From Prosapia bicincta (Eukaryota > Arthropoda > Insecta > Hemiptera > Cercopidae): a stretch of DNA of 64,000 bases. Numbering within the stretch: position 1 is the first letter of the stretch; each line of letters begins with the position of its first letter. The translations under genes were made by a program, and so were the position numbers. The notes under the pieces are model-generated. The model was not told the origin of the DNA. It searched no databases and saw nothing but the letters and a program-made list of their open reading frames with translations. Below are positions 12,115 to 25,584 of the stretch, one piece after another. The DNA lies in contig JBAIZL010000004.1 in the NCBI GenBank assembly GCA_036971475.1, forward strand, positions 63,725,753 to 63,789,752, in the 5' to 3' direction.

Positions 12115-12590
12115 GAGCTATAATTTTGCCTCCATGTATAAAAACATTGACATTCATAAAACCACATTTTACGTAACAATGAACCCTCAGACAACAAATT
12201 TACTGATATAGGTAGCTCGAGTACCTTATACAAAGGGAATAACACCGAGCTCAAATCTTCCATTGCAAAATTCCATACAACGAAAACTAACATAAACCAC
12301 TGAAACAGAACAAAACAACTCCATTAATTTCGTAGACCTTACAATACTATGTACAACAAACGAACACATAAATCAACATACAACGACAACCTACCAACAC
12401 TAATACTACCATTCGCAACTCTTCAAATCACCCGCATCAAACTAAACTTGTCGCTTACAATAGAATGATATATCGCCTTTTAAAAACACCATTAGATAAA
12501 GAACAATACTTCCAAGAATTAAAACACCATAATAAATTTATCACGAACCAATGGATACAACACAAAACTTATTGATAAACTATACAACCT
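12115..12590 (+). pseudogene. Penelope-like element relic (palm/thumb to linker)
   Basis: The plus strand is suddenly C/A-rich and G-poor. In frame, 12372-12572 is open for 67 codons and reads as the classic PLE block after the reverse-transcriptase palm: a PTNT-N-TTIRNSSNHP run, then KLVAYNRMIYRLL and a PL(D)KEQY...EL segment. Just upstream, in a shifted frame, is INFVDLTI, the counterpart of the family's N-F-L-D-L-T-I motif. Palm catalytic motifs upstream are not recognisable and the endonuclease is missing. It has frameshifts and stops and is dead. In intact PLEs this region links the reverse transcriptase to the GIY-YIG domain. Confidence 0.8.
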
Positions 12591-12614
12591 CCTTTTTTGT
12601 TTTTATTTTTTGGT

Positions 12615-13165
12615 ATCTGAAAAAATAAAGTTTGCCAATACGAAGTCTACTTTTATTTCAGCTGACGTTTTCCTCAGTGTTCTCAACATGGAAGAATGTT
12701 CGAGAATGACGGAGAGAATGAAAAGCAAACTTTCGTTACGTAACGAGATCTAAGCTACATAATGTTGTTATTTCACGACTTCTCGGTGATGAAACTAAGC
12801 GTTATAATTCAATTACTTTTGTCCCGCTTTACAAATTTTAACAGATTATTATGTAACTAGATAAAGGGTTTGTGTAATAAAGTTCTGTTGAGTTTCATGA
12901 AAAGTTGTTAACATTTGTAATTTAGGATTAAATGAGTTACTTTCTAGAGTTATGGAAATAGAATTTTCTACTTTTGCATATTAGGGACAACATAAATTAT
13001 ATCGATATAACATGGTTTTCGTTGTACGGTGGATGTTTCGAACATAATTACTGATACTGTTTTAACATAGTGGGGTAACCCGTGGAGGTATAACTGTAGA
13101 TTATCGTTAGAACGGACTGTTACTCACAAAGTATATGTAGAGGGTTCACAATGATAATCGGAAAC
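12615..13165 (+). repeat. Direct repeat B2, downstream of the PLE relic
   Basis: Partner of B1. It begins almost directly after the PLE relic. Its minus strand near 12655-12685 reads CTGAGGAAAACGTCAG just before GAAATAAAA, which recalls the GAAACGTC...AAATAAA ends of some PLEs, though a stem II is missing. Confidence 0.75.
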
Positions 13166-15020
13166 ACAGGTTTATCAAATTGACGACGTAGGTAGTGTGC
13201 CTCGTATAATCACACCTCCTTGTAACCTCGTGTTACATATCACTACTCTTCAGAATAACCTCTCTTTAGGCATTTAAAGACTGATAATTTTCCACCTGCC
13301 GTGGAAAAAACTTATTAGTTTATTTTTTTGTTTAGAAACTGAAACTTAGTTAAAAATAACGATTTGAACTTTCATGACTTCAAATAAAACATATTACAGT
13401 ACACGTATCATATTAAAAATTCGTAATTTACGTATTATAATCATTTACAACATTATATGATAATAACGATTCGTAACTTCAAATAAAATTCATTTCTTTA
13501 ACAAGAGTGTTTCCAATCTACCGCTTAATAGAAACAAAACTCTGGACCTACACTGTTTACAAAGGCTTTGTATGGTCGGCGGGAGGGAAAAAGACAATGC
13601 AAACTAAGATTAGACGGTAGGAGAAATCCTGACAATTGTTAAAGAATTTAGGGGTTATTTCTAGAACCAACATTTTTAATAACTACCTGAACTACCAAAA
13701 TGGGGTACAAAGTAAAATGACCTTCTTTACCTCATCAAATGGTTAGACATCTTTATTAGCTTGGGATATGTGAAGGTATATCCTGAAGGTAAATTACCCT
13801 CTCCTCATACTGCTGTAACTTGAACTGGGGATCATTATGTTATTTTGTTGATGTTAAATAACTTTATTTAATTTTTTTCATTCCATTATATACCTTGTAG
13901 TGAGTAATTACCTCACTATGACACCCATAGTGATCAAATGTCATTCAGAAAGCGGCCCCCCCAAACTTGTGGTTCCTATTGCCCTACCATAATCTTATAT
14001 TCTACCGGGAAGTAACAATCCGGTCGATGCTAAAAATATTCCAATGATATTTTTGTTATTTACGAAAGGGTCATTGTGAAGTAGTCCATTGGTTAGTACG
14101 CATGTAGAAGGAATAAATGCGGAAAGGGTTACCTAAATACATCTTAGCAACCCCACTACATACACTCACTGCCACAAGCCAGTTCTCATCTTGATAGTCA
14201 CTGTGGCCATTATTAGTGATAATAAAAAGTGAACGATGTTTCCTATAGTGAGTGTAAGTAGAATAAGGTTAGTGGTTTTTGATACACTTTAAATTTTGTA
14301 AAGTAGACGACACAAGCGTGTCTAAAGTGAAGATGTTCAAAACAATATGTGTGGTTGGCACATTTTATCACATATGAAGTAATGAGATCCTATTAAATAT
14401 TGACGAAGTACATAGCCATGTAAAAAACTAGTAGGTGAGATTTAAAGGGAGTGACACGTTCATGAAATCTCATTCAGAGGTTTTAAGAGGAGAGATAGTT
14501 TCCCGCTCCGGGTCTGTAACTCACAATATTACTTTTTATGATGTGGAACAAATAACTAACTTCAGCTATATAAAATAAGTAATCTGCCTTCTCTTCCAAA
14601 ATGTGAGGCTGACGTTCAAGAATCATTTCAAAGCCTACAAATCAACACTTATTAGGGTGAGGATATGATGTCACTAAATGTTTACTGAAAAGATTATCGT
14701 TCATTTCACATGAGTAATTTGGAGCATCTAGAGAAAAATTATTAAATTGGATATGTACATCGCCATTCGCAGTTCAGAACAAAAAAAATGTACAACTGCT
14801 AGAGCAAGAACATGTTAAGCAATACGTCGGAATAAATCAAATAAAACATATAAATCAGGAGAAAACTTGATCCCGCAGAAATATAGACATATAGTTCCTT
14901 ATATAACTATATAAATGATTACGAAAATCTGGTCACACTAATAGTAACATGGCCGAAAAGCTGATACTATATTGCTGTATGTAAATTAAACAATTATTCC
15001 TATAGTTTGTTCATGTGTGT
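13166..15020. other. No recognised gene; G+C rises locally
   Basis: Small G+C-richer patches occur (13560-13640, 13950-14020, 14500-14520), one with a short C run near 13955. No frame, repeat partner or RNA fold could be supported. Confidence 0.4.
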
Positions 15021-15023
15021 TCC

Positions 15024-15080
15024 AGTCGGAGGAGTTAGAGCAGACTCCTAAGCGAATCATTTGAGCATTCGACCTCCCTA
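15024..15080 (+). repeat. tRNA-derived fragment (SINE head or tRNA relic)
   Basis: AGTCGG...AGAGCAGACTCCTAA resembles a tRNA D-arm and anticodon-arm 5' half. GCATTCGACCTCC, about 40 bases on, fits a degenerate B box (GGTTCGANTCC). No full cloverleaf forms. It is probably a decayed tRNA-derived SINE. Confidence 0.35.
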
Positions 15081-16104
15081 CTTACGGGATTAGGACAGTT
15101 CTCATGAACTAGACTATACTCATAACCTACTTCCATTTTATGTACTAATCCCAGGCTGTAGTAGACACTCTGACTATTTGTCTTAGAATCTCAAAAATAA
15201 CAAATTTAGATATAGTGACGAAGATAAATCTTTTCAAAATCATAACATATAGAAGTAAACAAATATAACACTGAACGATATTTATCTAGAGATTTGAGTA
15301 GGATAGTAACAGACGATCTAAATAAATTTCATAAAAATGAACTGATGATTGTGCTTGAAATCAAGGTGGAAATTTTAAATGACGACGTTGAAAAACAAAG
15401 TCCAGCCGCTCTTTGAGTTGTTCTTTTACCGAAATATATTATGATTTCGGTACTTTAACGCAATAAAGTATGAACACAGATTATTGTAAGTGAATATTGT
15501 TAACACCTTTAAGTGTGATGGTCCCTCTAGAATCGTTTTTATCTACGAATATATAGAGCTATATTATGTGTAACAGATTGCCACCCAATTGTGAAAAGTA
15601 TGAACTAATTCGTTATCATATCTTAATATTTAATTATTAAATAAATCAGAATCGAGTAGACGCAACCGATTTTTCGTCTAGTCTTTCGTAATTAAAATAT
15701 TGTGTCTACATAATATTTATTTTCTGATTATTTGGTATCAAATTAGCCACATAACGAAATTACCATATGCTATCACTTTTAATACCATATTTTGGTTTAC
15801 TTCAAATCTACCTCACTGAATAAAGTCTTTGTTCATCTAAAGATCTCTTTCCTTTTTCTAACGACGAGTTAGAAGGGAGTCAACTATATTGAACTTATGA
15901 TAAATATAGTTTTCCGCTGGAGTTGCATATATTACTATTTTGATGTATACTAAAAATAAAAATGATTTAAATAAATACAAATAATATTAGAACTTCTGAA
16001 TGGTCAAAGAAATTGAAACCGAATAATTTCTCAAGCTGGATTCTAGAGCACGACACGCTTTACATAATGTCAATGTAAAAAACCTAAAAATATTTTATTC
16101 AGCT

Positions 16105-16240
16105 TTGACGGTTCCGGCGTGGAGAGGAAGTAACGGCCGGGGTAGGGACAGGAAGCACTGTGATAATGGCAGATGTTCGCCTTAAATTCTTTATTTCAAA
16201 ACATCCCAGCAGTGTGAGTTACAGCGATCTAAACCCTTAA
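16105..16240 (+). repeat. SINE-like unit, copy 1
   Basis: This G+C-richer block aligns with 55814-55955. The best match is GGACAG-AAG-ACTGTG-TAATGGCA--TGTT-GC, followed by a shared CAGCAG-GTGAGTT. The position of the B box in copy 2 is degenerate here (TTTCAAAAC). A tRNA-like 5' part (TAACGGCCGGGGTAGGGA) suggests a pol III origin. Confidence 0.55.
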
Positions 16241-16766
16241 CATTATTCATTACAATCATTTTGACCGTTTGTTTCTTGATATTTTTAGTAGGCTCCATTT
16301 TTTCAAACCTGAATTATTTTGAAAGAAATACTTCACAAAACTACTATTAATAATGGTTATGAATTATTAACGTTTTATTAATTTAATCCAAAATCAGAAG
16401 GAAACGAGCCATAATTTAAAAACTAAACCCCTATGTTGATCTTTATTATTTGCAAAACAATTAACATGGAACTTGCTACATAGCTAGCGCACGTAAAATA
16501 AATATTAGAGACATTTGAATTTATTAAGATGATGATGAATTAAAATATTTTATTTAAAACGAAATATAAACTGCATTAAGGTTACTTTTTGCTTTCTAGT
16601 GTTTGTATATCGTAAGTCAATAGGTAACAAATTGTAGACACTTTATCGCGTAAAGAACTTTAAAGTTGCGGTTTCTGGATATTCAGAGTTTTCATATTAA
16701 CTGTTGTCGATGCGACATGGAGAATCTTCATAGGTATGACAATTCAACCTACTAAGAGAATTCTGT

Positions 16767-16809
16767 CTGATGAAGGTCATCTAAATGACAATACCAGGGT
16801 TGACCGAAA
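16767..16809 (+). ncRNA. Hammerhead-like core, interrupted
   Basis: CTGATGA is followed by GGTCA, and TGACC sits directly before GAAA, so stem II can form with exactly placed flanking cores. Within the loop, GGTCAT-CTAA-ATGAC makes an alternative hairpin, as if 15 bases (16790-16804) had been duplicated into a shorter stem II. An 8-base palindrome (ATCATGAT) follows GAAA, where a short stem III would lie. No stem I partner is evident, so this is at most a relic. Confidence 0.35.
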
Positions 16810-16857
16810 TCATGATACTTATCTCATGAAGAATGAACTACCAGTGTATTTTTTTTT

Positions 16858-16948
16858 ATAACAGAAGAGAAGGGTAAATATCACCCTTCTCTTCTGTTAT
16901 TAAAAAAGTATGGGTAAATATTTCCCATACTTTAAAGTATGGGAAATA
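16858..16948. repeat. Cluster of three strong inverted repeats
   Basis: Hairpin 1 has 18-bp perfect arms at 16858-16875 and 16883-16900 with a 7-base loop. Hairpin 2 has 10-bp arms at 16905-16914 and 16924-16933. Hairpin 3 is a 30-bp perfect palindrome without a loop at 16919-16948, and it shares an arm with hairpin 2. Hairpins 1 and 2 share a GGGTAAATAT(2)CCC apex. They lie just 5' of a PLE tail. Confidence 0.85.
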
Positions 16949-16954
16949 ACACGA

Positions 16955-17095
16955 GCTGTCTCCAAACATGCAACAAATGCCAACAATAAAACACACTAGA
17001 ACAGTATGAAATATGTATACAACGCACATAGAAATGACATATTATATGAACAAACACGACACAGATCACACATTCTTCTAACTTTCAAAGAAATG
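16955..17095 (+). pseudogene. Penelope-like element C-terminal tail relic
   Basis: In frame, the translation reads NTLEQYEIC-QRT, the counterpart of NPLEQYEICGHRKT at the end of the PLE at 28.4-30.5 kb (30407-30448). A later shifted frame gives DILYEQT-H-SHILL, matching the weaker continuation seen at 32080-32130. Only the last part of the endonuclease module and its tail survive, with stops. It is followed by a hammerhead-like core at 17143, the same order as at 32.0-32.2 kb. Confidence 0.6.
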
Positions 17096-17142
17096 GTGCC
17101 GAGAAGCACAACTGCAGAATTCCTAGCGACAAAAATACGAGG

Positions 17143-17185
17143 CTAAAGAAGTCGTAAGACGAAAACGTTTCCTTCAAGTGTAAGT
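17143..17185 (+). ncRNA. Degenerate hammerhead-like core
   Basis: CTAAAGA stands in place of CTGATGA. It is followed by a 3-bp GTC/GAC stem with a GTAA (GNRA-type) loop, then GAAAACGTT, and the motif ends TAAGTT as at 32200-32255. Stem I is not evident. Position and 3' similarity to the 32.2 kb motif support common descent. Activity is unlikely. Confidence 0.4.
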
Positions 17186-17189
17186 TAAC

Positions 17190-18068
17190 AATTTAACATC
17201 CTTTAGTTAACAAAAGGTCTGGTCGCAAGTAATAGAAAAAGTGTAATAAGTAATTTACAACCAGCTAGTCATGAACATCGACAAGATTTCGATATTAAAA
17301 AATACATTTGAATCATTAGAAGTTGTTTGGTTTTGTAATAAATACCGTATAAATAAACTAAATGAAGCATGACCTAAACAAATTGGGGTTTTTATTCAGT
17401 AGCTCGAATTTGCAAATCTTATACCACCCAATTTTATATGTCAACGTTTTATTTATTTGTTGAATAACTAGATATAACTCATTGAACTGTTACTCGTTAA
17501 CTAAATAATTATTGAACGATGGTACAAATTAGATAATTGTTGAACGTTTTAAATCCCTTATTTAATAATAACTGGACATGAATTGACTAAAAATAATATA
17601 AACATGTAGTGAGGAAACACTTGTAATTTATTTTGCGGCGCACTTGAAAATAAGTAAGCTGTTAACAGGCAGCGTAAGTGTATAATCTCTTAACGGATTT
17701 TATTATGAGCAATGGTATGCTTTTAAAAGAATCTATGGTATTTACGTTATATCTAAGATTATTAAAGTTTTAGATATCTGTAGTAATTTGTATATATTGA
17801 CATATAAGAAACGGTTACAGATACTCGAAACTATACGCTGTAATAACATAAAGTATCATGATCATCTAAACAGATAGAATTCCTTGTTCAACCTCCTAAT
17901 TTTGCTGTATATATCAGCTCCTTTATGAGTCGATGCAGCATCCTATCTTCCAGGAAAATAAACTAGTTACATCCCTTAATGTTCCATCTACTTTACATAG
18001 AAATAGACGCTTTTAAGAAAAACAAAATGTCTCTAATTTTAACTCTCATTGAATGAGCTTGAACAAAT
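17190..18068. other. No recognised feature
   Basis: AT-rich sequence without a supported feature. Confidence 0.5.
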
Positions 18069-19879
<1,811 letters not shown>

Positions 19880-19880
<1 letters not shown>

Positions 19881-19985
19881 TAGGGGTACATGGTGCGGAG
19901 GTTAAGAGTTCACTCTTACACAGAACTCCGCGAGTCGGATTAACTCCGCGAGTCGGGCTGGGCGTTAATCCTTGACTTGGCAAAA
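19880..19985 (+). repeat. GC-rich hairpin with an 18-bp tandem duplication
   Basis: GCGGAG pairs with CTCCGC and an inner GTTC pairs with GAAC, giving an interrupted hairpin. AACTCCGCGAGTCGG then occurs twice, at about 19924 and 19942. It is an isolated GC-rich island in AT-rich sequence and may be a decayed SINE or RNA-derived fragment. No A/B boxes are convincing. Confidence 0.45.
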
Positions 19986-20505
19986 GCAACAGGTCCCGTC
20001 ACGCTCTATACTGTAGCCATTTGCATAATAAAACCTAATAGGTTTCATTCTAACGTACGGCAATAGTATGGCCATAATTCGAGGGAACCTAATATTCACC
20101 AATTAACAGTAATAGAAAACAATTAAAGTAACAGTTGACATTGTTATCATTAAGAGTTAACGTGTGGTTTAAATGAACGATATAATGTAATCCTAAATGC
20201 ATAGATCCCAATCTATGGTAAGTAAGTGGATAAATGTACGTAGGATATCCTAACTAGCACATGGATTTCCTCTAGCTCACCCATGGTGTTCGTCTATAGT
20301 TTCCATTAAAACTCAATACAATTTTAGGCTACATTCCTGGTATAACTATTATTCACAGGGAAAAGAAGCTAATTATTGCAAATATTGATGAGTATTCTCC
20401 ATGGATATCCTTTTCCTATAACTAATAAGTAAGGCACACAAAATACCATGTGTATAGGTAAGCGTATCAGAAACGATCCGTAATTTGTATTGGAACAAAA
20501 CAAGG

Positions 20506-20685
20506 ATGTATTCTTTCAGTCCAGTGGTCGGAAGAAAAATAAGTGAGAGTGTGATTATTGTCCTGGGACTAAGGAAGGAACCTAACAGTCACCTGGTAAT
20601 GGTGACTGGGAAGAATAAGCTATCAGAGGAGACTGATTCCATTAAGAGGGAATTATTGATTACAAGTCTGACTGGAAGGTGTTAA
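20506..20685 (+). CDS. Unrecognised 59-codon frame, weak candidate
   Basis: An ATG at 20506 opens 59 codons with mixed, non-repetitive composition and lower A+T than its surroundings. The frame also extends upstream without an ATG, and TTCTTTCAG at 20510-20518 could act as a splice acceptor. An 8-bp hairpin (CAGTCACC/GGTGACTG) lies inside it. I recognise no domain. It could be an exon, part of a mobile element, or chance. Confidence 0.15.
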   Translation: MYSFSPVVGRKISESVIIVLGLRKEPNSHLVMVTGKNKLSEETDSIKRELLITSLTGRC

Positions 20686-20779
20686 TGCTGTAATCTACCA
20701 AACATCATCTCATAACCGTTACAAATATTAATAATAATCACCATCCCATAGAAATACAAATAATGAAAATGTAGTCATA

Positions 20780-21180
20780 TTTATACCGTTGTAAAGGTGG
20801 CTCTGAAATAAAACCGATATGTTCGCAATTTGCATGGTGCATTAGTGGAAGATATATCTAGACAAATATTTATATTCTACTATGAAAATATACCTATATA
20901 TATTTAATTTCTAGCAAGAGCTATATGTAAGAAACAGGAGAAGATGTTTTAAAATATTAACCTACTAATTTTATTCAATTTAGTTGCATTCTCTCAACAC
21001 TCGTGTTACTTTTCACCCAGGAAAAAATTAAGATATTAAAGATAACAAAATCACTACAGAAAAATTCTAACTGGGTAACTAAATCTTCAATTTATGATAT
21101 TAAAAAAAAATATTATAATAAAAATGTATGTTATAAAATCTACTCTTGTAAAAATCAAATATGAGAAACGGATTATTATT
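20780..21180 (+). repeat. Repeat C, copy 1 (tandem)
   Basis: It aligns with 21200-21600 (period about 420) and, more weakly, with 60249-60630. The diagnostic start is ACCGTTGTAAAGGTGGCTCT, followed by a GAAATAAAACCGATATGTT block and later TTTAGTTGCAT. Confidence 0.7.
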
Positions 21181-21199
21181 ATTTATATAGATACCTTCA

Positions 21200-21600
21200 T
21201 TATATTTAAACCGTTATAAAGGTGGTTCTTAAATAAAACCAATATGTTCGGAATTTGCATGTTTCCATACAGTGAGAGATATATCTATATAAATATTTAT
21301 ACTCTACTGTGTAAATTTGCCTCGATATATTGAATTTCCAACAAGTGCTATTAACAAGAAACTAGAGATTTTAGAATATTAACCTACTACTTTTATTTAC
21401 TTTAGTTGCATTTTCTCAATACTCATCCGACTTTACACATAGGTATATATTAAGCTATATAAGTTAATATATGTTCAACAGAAACAACTGGTTGAATAAT
21501 CTTTCACTTTATGTTTTATACAATTATTATATAAAAAATATTTGTTTTTGAATCTACTACTATACAAAACAAATATGAGTAAATGGTTATAAAAATTCCA
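21200..21600 (+). repeat. Repeat C, copy 2 (tandem)
   Basis: It follows copy 1 directly and keeps the same block order, ending with the AAATATGAG block that also closes copy 1. Confidence 0.7.
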
Positions 21601-22740
21601 TATTATTACAATCAGTAACAGTCGTTTAACTAACAGAGGAAAACATTTGAATCACGAGAGTCGACTAAAGTGTTTGAGTGAAAATTGAATATCAAGGACT
21701 AAAATATTAATCAAGTTTGGGAGAAGGAATTATGAGTAGGAGGTATACCTGGGGTACAAATTACATGTCACCATAGCATGCTATAGTTTTGTCTTCCTGT
21801 ATGATATAGGCTTGCTTTACCAAATAACACAGCCGTATCATTGTATTCGATTGCAGTTTACATAACTATGTACAATCAAGCTTACGTTTCGAAAGATTTC
21901 CCGATCGTACTCTCGCCGTATCCTAGAAGCCGTAACCCTGGTTTTGCAAATTGAAGGAGAAATACCAGATAAAGTAAAATCTACTCATTTGGTTACATAA
22001 AAGTATGCTTAATGAAATGGAGCGTAATATATTTTGAATGATATTAAATTATTATATTATTATTTCCTCATTTGTCCCTAAAACCAAATTCCTTACCTGT
22101 AAAATTTAAAATCAATAATATAATGAAATTCGTTACTATAGTATATATTAGAAGAACCATGAAAGGAGAAAAAGTTGTCTCAGTAATGTCCTGAATTCAA
22201 ATTTCCTTAGTATTTATTTGTAAGCACAAGTTCACAGTAACATTTAGTAAAGTAGTCAAATATTTACAAGTAAAATACCATTTTATTATCTCATTACACC
22301 TCAAGGTCGCAAAAGGGGTAAGGAGGATAATGGAGAGAGTTTCTTATACTTTTTTAGATTTAAAACTAAATACTTATAGATTAAAGGTTTATAGACATTT
22401 AAATCATTAAATTATACTAATCTATAACAAGTTATTCTCTATATATTTTATCTGAAAAAAATACAAAATAATATGCCATTGTTACTTATGGTAATTAAAG
22501 CAACAAAGAAACAACTGAGTTCTCTGATTAAGGTATCGATCACTCTAAAACAATTGACATTGATCATAAAGTATCGATGAAGCTCTACAGGCTTATCATA
22601 GAGATGATATATGTTAGATAATTAACATAAATCATTCTATTATGCATGGCCTCTACTCATTTTCGGAATAGTTCCGCTAAGAGAGGAGGGTATTTTAAAA
22701 AATAAAAAGCTGTGTGCTTTGTAATAAACGTGTGAGTGTT

Positions 22741-22841
22741 GTTTCCCTTTGCTGTCTTTTGTTTCAGTCGGTATGGACCAGGTAGAAGAAACTGTGAGAT
22801 GTCACCGATTTTTAGTCACCACTTTAGCCTCACTAAAGTAA
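22741..22841 (+). CDS. Candidate terminal exon
   Basis: A long pyrimidine tract (GTTTCCCTTTGCTGTC, then TTTTGTTTCAG) ends in a splice-acceptor AG at 22766-22767. From 22768 a frame reads G-M-D-Q-V-E-E-T-V-R-C-H-R-F-L-V and closes with TAA at 22839-22841, 22 codons after its ATG at 22773. The acceptor is one of the best in the window. I see no polyadenylation signal close behind and no family match. Confidence 0.25.
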
Positions 22842-23321
22842 TGCCAACTTCAGAGTAAATGTCTAATTATATGCAACTAATATAACCTATAGGGTACTAA
22901 ATTTAACGGCTCCACGTCTCCATCCTTACAATCCTGCTTATATAGTTAGTGAATACTTTTTGAGATACACCCGTTACACCACACAACATTTGACGACATT
23001 GCAGGAATACGGAAGAATAGAAGTGAACCAGGTTAGGTTCTGACACAAATGATGTTTTCATAATTTTTTTTTGTGTAATGAAAGATATTCAAATAATAGA
23101 AACAAAGTAAAATTTATCTTTGTTTATTAAAAAATGTTACAACACGCATTATTATATTATGACAACGTATTCCTAAGTTGAATTACTTAAGAATGTCTGC
23201 AAGCGTACAGTTATAGATTTAAAAAAAAATCAGTTAAGAAAATATTCCAATTTATAGTGCAAAAAGTTCACCTTAAATCATGCTCACTTAGCGTTACGGT
23301 TTTACGTTCTTTGATATAATC

Positions 23322-23431
<110 letters not shown>

Positions 23432-23510
23432 AACTCATCTATTCACATTACAAACACAAATAAAAGTAGTGGGTAAACACCTTTATATGATCATGGTAAG
23501 GAGTCTGTAT

Positions 23511-23714
23511 CTATAAGAAAATAGGATACCCTGTACACCGATGCCATCCCATTTCTTTCCAGATATGTCTGACGTGTTGTATATTAACCACCAATATAAC
23601 CATCTTGTAGGTGTTGAAGCCACCTCCTAGTGAGGCAGTAGGTCCACTTAAGGTAAGGAAGCCACAGCCCTTTAGATATAGGACAACCTTAGCAACAGAA
23701 CCATTATCATTCAA
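23511..23714 (-). CDS. Unrecognised 67-codon frame, weak candidate
   Basis: A minus-strand ATG frame lies in locally G+C-richer sequence. It includes VAKVVLYLKGCGF and a short glycine run (LGGGF). No domain is recognised. It could be part of a transposon or chance. Confidence 0.12.
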   Translation of the reverse strand: MNDNGSVAKVVLYLKGCGFLTLSGPTASLGGGFNTYKMVILVVNIQHVRHIWKEMGWHRCTGYPIFL

Positions 23715-24959
23715 TACGCCCTAGAACGGCGGAGTTGAATGCTCTAATATTAACTCTACACACATTTATGTGGATACACTTTAGTATATACAAGTAACTA
23801 AAATGTTATAAACATTATAGTTAAATTGAGATACCAATAAACAAAAATTCACAATTTTTAATTTGTGAACAATTTTATTGCAATTTTACCTAACCAATGC
23901 ATATGTAAATAGTATGAAATTATATTAAAAAATTCATAATTTAGTAACACAAAACAGTCATTTGTTAAATGTATTTGATGTCGTACTATTTTATATCAAA
24001 ACATCAATTGGAAAGCTGTTTAGGGTTCAATCACAATATTAAGAAAAATATAAAGTAAATAAATTGAACACAGTCGCTGGTTGTAGGACCACTTCGTGAG
24101 AATAAGAGGAAATGATACCTAATGAGAGGGGTCGTACAAAATTATAATGAAAAAGGACAATTTTAAATTATTTTTTAAAGTTTTACAAATGAGGTCTGGA
24201 AGCAGGTCTTTAGAAATCACATTCACTAGAAGTTCAGGCTTACTTTAACAATTAGGTATTGGTATTGTGTAACATTATCTAAAACAACGTGTAAGGTCAA
24301 GGCAATTCGAAACCAATGAGGTAGAAAATAACACAAGTGTAGTATTTGTCTTTATGTTAACAATAATTTACTGACATACTCGCAGTTGAACGAATATCTG
24401 TTTTAACCTTCTGAGATATTAACGACAAATTGTAGCAGATAATTAGGCAGAAAGCAACAAAGAGTTGAATGCAAGAATAAAGGCACTACGAGGTTGCAGA
24501 TTAACTTTTACAAAACTACACTTTAAATAATTAAAAGCGGGTAATAAATTTATGTTTATGCCGGTTTAATTCAATATAAAACTACTTTCAAAAAACTTGT
24601 TCGTTATACTGCAATATTTCAGAGTACTGAGAAAGACGGTTAACCTGCTAAATCGAGACCACTGTAATTAACGGAGTTCACTATGTTGGATACTGGAAAA
24701 TTGCCTCACTAGTCTCCATGCAGAGATGGTGGAGATGGAGCAGAAGTGGACTGGAATTAGACCCAAATGAGACATTTAGCCTGACTTGGCTGCTACGACT
24801 TGTAGCGTAACCCTATATTCTGCTGATACAGACGTTTAGCCGTCATTTTCAATACTTTTAAAACAAATATAATTTTATTTTCTCAAGCTCACTTTGAAAT
24901 GTGTAATTTAAATTGATAAATTTTACGTTATCCAGTCGGTTAAATATATTTATATTCCT

Positions 24960-25215
24960 TTATCACTGAGTAAAAGAAGTCTTATTTCAGCGTTTTATTC
25001 TAATGATTCTATATTACCAGAACGACGTCATTATTAACTTGATTCTTGAGAAACATTTATCAAGTGAAGAGAATGACTTTAGTTTATAATGTAATTACGG
25101 ACTATTAAAAGAAGCATTGTTCTTCCTTAAAATCAAAATCACAGAGCATTTTCTTTAGCACTGCAGAGGAAGAGTATTTATTATCACAGACTGTGCCTGG
25201 TAAAGTAAAAAAAGT
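24960..25215 (+). repeat. Repeat G, copy 1
   Basis: It matches 56815-57045. Shared blocks are ACGRCGTCATTA, CATTTAYCAWGTGAAGAG, TAATTACGRACTATTA and TTTAGCACTNCAGAGGAAG. No coding potential is seen. Confidence 0.7.
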
Positions 25216-25528
25216 AAGACCAAATACCAACTACTGATTATTCATATAATTTCTTGCATAGGAAATAGTCCAGTTAGGGGGAACCTTGTAATTAATTTTA
25301 ATAGTTGAAACTAATCTAAATTTGACTTATCCATTATTAATTTTCACTTAGTCTTACTCTAGTCACATAAATGGACAGTAATTTATAAGTTTTAAAAATG
25401 CTGAAAATGTAAATTAGCGGAAAGCTTCAATAAATATTAAAACTAAGTAATATATTCTTGTTTCAGAAAGTTTTTTTTATTTCACCATACATATTCAATA
25501 AGAAAAAATAATAATTTGTCTAAGGATT

Positions 25529-25531
<3 letters not shown>

Positions 25532-25580
<49 letters not shown>
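25532..25580. repeat. (TA)n microsatellite
   Basis: A pure TA run. A minus-strand frame with an Ile/Tyr tail is an artefact. Confidence 0.95.
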
Positions 25581-25584
<4 letters not shown>

